Of a DNA stretch of 64,000 nt, positions 62,057-64,000 are shown piece after piece. Within the stretch, counting starts at the first letter, position 1. Every line of letters starts with the position of its first letter. The stretch is from Symsagittifera roscoffensis (Eukaryota > Xenacoelomorpha > Acoela > Convolutidae). A model generated the notes under the pieces. It worked only from the letters and a program-made list of their open reading frames with translations, was not told the DNA's origin and made no database searches. The position numbers and the translations under genes were made by a program. Where the stretch lies: positions 43,637,095 through 43,701,094 of the forward strand of contig NC_087071.1 in the NCBI RefSeq assembly GCF_963678635.1, given 5' to 3'.

Positions 62057-62590
62057 GATTTGATAGGCTCAATTAAATATCTCAGTGATAAACAGGCAAT
62101 TAAACCATACAATAATAACTTTTTTCCTAAATCGGCAGATCCCGCACCGAGCGCTCATCAATTCTAATTGATTTCCGAGACAAAAAAAAAATCATTGAAA
62201 CCCATTAAAGATGTAAAATTCAAACCACGAAATGGATTATATTGATACTATAATCGATTATTTTGAACCAAACTATTCCATTATAATCCAATATAATAGA
62301 TTATAGTCCATGTGTTTTGGCACTGAAATCGATTATTTTTGCCAAGATATTCCATTATAATTTTAATGGATTATAATCGAAACGGGAGATAATGAAAGAT
62401 TTGTGCATGTCTAAGGGCAATAGTCTTATCTCTAAGAAAGATAGTAGAGAGCAGTTTCAGACACCTTGATTTTAGATCTATAAAATAATCAGACCTCGAA
62501 ACAGATAGTTAGTTTTGATCCAAATAAAAGCAAAAATCAGTTTTGGTAGTCGCATATCAATGCCACCTTGATTTTTTTTGTTTTCACCGG
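62057..62590. repeat. Palindrome-rich repeat family member (GATTATAATC words)
   Basis: GATCCCGCACCGAGCGCTCA at 62,148 followed by GATTTCCGAGACA, then many ATTATAATCNATTATAAT-type palindromes to about 62,400, resembling 20,120-20,290. No coding sequence. The last part to 62,590 is unremarkable. Confidence 0.65.
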
Positions 62591-63309
62591 GTTGACCTCT
62601 TAGCGCCAAAATGATTTGTCATATAAATTTCTAGCTATGTGGAAAGAAGTAACGCTAGTCATGATTTTTTATATGAAAAAAATTTTAGAAAATTTAAAAA
62701 TAATGTAGAACTCAAATAATGTGGCTCATGTGAATTTAAAAAAAATTTTTAGCGTAAAAAATTTTTATAGCTGTTTTCGTCAAAAAAAACCGTTAGTCAT
62801 GAAAATTCAAACCGAAGAAGCTGTAAGATCGGCAAGTTTAATTTCTAAATCGGCGCTCAAAAATGGTTGACGGTTTTTAACTTTGATCTCACATTAAGTT
62901 TTTTCGAAACAAAAAAAGTTTTTTTTTTACTGGCGAAACCAATTTAAAGGTGCCAAATGATTAGGCCACTTTTTTCAGCCAATTAACTCTGAACACCAGA
63001 AAGTTTTCCATCTGTATACAAAAAGTTTTGATACTTCTGTTTCCAATCTGCCTATGAAACTTTCTGCGTTAATTTAGATGCAGTTTTCTTTGCGAGACTT
63101 TTAATTCTCGACTTGTGGGTTTATAGCTGCCCCATATTTGAGTCGGGCCTCAAATAGTTTTTGGTAAAAAAAAATTTGACTTAATTTATTGAACTGCTGC
63201 AAGTTTTCTGCAAATAAGTTTCGTTTGCGTCGTACAGAAAATTAGTAACACTAATTAAATTATCACAATTCACGTTAGCACAAAAAATCAATCGCCGAGC
63301 AGTATTATT
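62591..63309. other. AT-rich sequence, no gene seen
   Basis: Starts with another CCGGGTTGACC terminus (62,588) without a clear partner. No coding signal. Confidence 0.5.
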
Positions 63310-63388
63310 AGGCCAAACTGTGCACTGTGTAGGCGCACAATTTAGTGTATTTGTGTTCATGGATTCCAGAGTCAAGTTTTTAAACATG
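63310..63388 (+). repeat. Dispersed 80-bp repeat, copy 2
   Basis: AGGCCAAACTGTGCACTGTG to CAAGTTTTTAAACATG, matching 54,750-54,830 in the same orientation. The minus-strand frame over it is not a gene. Confidence 0.85.
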
Positions 63389-64000
63389 ATCCGAAAAGTA
63401 AGTAGTTTCCACAGACAAAATTTCTCTGAAATGTGCGTACAAACACCTGTTACAGAAATTTTGTTGTCCTATTAAAATTCCTGTGGATTCCGCAACGATT
63501 GAATTTTGGTAGTTGTTCCTGATTTTGCAATTGAAAGAGGATTCCGGAAACGGAAGAAGATCTCAAAAACTTATGCGGATTTCACATAGATTTATGCGGA
63601 TTCCGCTAACAACTTGCAGATTCCACGAGAGCTGAAGTATACTAAACACAAATACTATTTTATATGTACGGATTCCACAAATTATTCCGAGTTCCCCAAG
63701 TTTTGTTTCGAACTCCACAAATGGTATTGCGGATGCCTGTTTTGGAGCATTTTTCAGAAATACTTTATTCCTGCTATTTATCCGTGGAATACAAATCATC
63801 AAATAATACTTAAAAAAAAAGAAAAAGTGCAATGTTTATGATTCCGCAACGGTTATCTTATTGGTGTGTTGCAGAAATTGCTTACAAGTCACAAAGCGAA
63901 CAATTTAGCCTCGTATTGAAGTTCTTTGTGTCAATCTTTCAGTATCATGAAAAGAATCTTCAAAGTTTGGTTAAATTGCTCCAGACTTTCAGACAAACTT
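63389..64000. other. Sequence with recurring GATTCCGC words, no gene seen
   Basis: GATTCCGCAACG, GATTCCGGAAAC, GATTCCGCTAAC, GATTCCACGAG and GATTCCACAAAT recur at irregular 20-100 base steps between 63,485 and 63,855, suggesting an old minisatellite. No GPCR TM6 or TM7 exon was recognised. Confidence 0.5.

Noticed and set aside
1-64000. tRNA or rRNA genes
   Set aside because: I saw no cloverleaf with conserved A and B boxes and no rRNA-like sequence, but a covariance search was not possible.

Overview
This window is from an animal (metazoan) genome, probably an invertebrate. It is AT-rich, has very few host genes, contains one class A GPCR with GT-AG introns, and is filled with decayed LTR retroelements of the Ty3/gypsy and BEL/Pao classes, foldback or MITE-like elements, minisatellites and a 200-base assembly gap. 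I cannot name the species. All calls come from reading the sequence; no search was run, and counts and identities are by eye.

Layout. Bases 1 to about 16,760 hold a visibly less AT-rich block, all on the plus strand: a giant, decayed Ty3/gypsy-class element (gag, protease, RT, RNase H, integrase). Its integrase end lies in an almost perfect 1.54 kb tandem duplication (4,334-7,414). About 8 kb of further coding remnants follow, mostly unrecognised, including an SGNH-hydrolase-like piece and a roughly 900-codon broken frame. From 16.8 to 21 kb the sequence is AT-rich with palindrome-rich repeats and a C-rich minisatellite. A decayed BEL/Pao element lies on the minus strand at 21.0-25.8 kb, followed by a degenerate minisatellite (26.2-27.4 kb).

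The one intact long gene is at 28,222-30,720, minus strand. It encodes an 832-residue protein with a NERD-type nuclease-like domain joined to a superfamily 1 helicase. Upstream of it are a degenerate tandem repeat and a 2.1 kb foldback element (31,458-33,547) whose ends carry a conserved hairpin. From 34.7 to 43.5 kb there are two linked copies of the 5' part of a second Ty3/gypsy family: three LTRs, a segmental duplication that includes host flank, and a 0.4 kb palindrome between the copies. From 43.5 to 50.8 kb there is AT-rich DNA with a decayed tandem segmental duplication.

From 50.9 to 57.8 kb, four phase-compatible exons encode the first five transmembrane segments and the third intracellular loop of a divergent rhodopsin-family GPCR. 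Its introns are full of repeats, and the exons for TM6 and TM7 are not in the window. The rest, to 64 kb, is repeat-rich non-coding DNA. The two host genes have no visible functional link. The most unusual items are the giant Ty3-like element with its extra coding region and CTTGAG-rich sequence, the NERD-helicase gene, and the foldback family with a compensated terminal hairpin.
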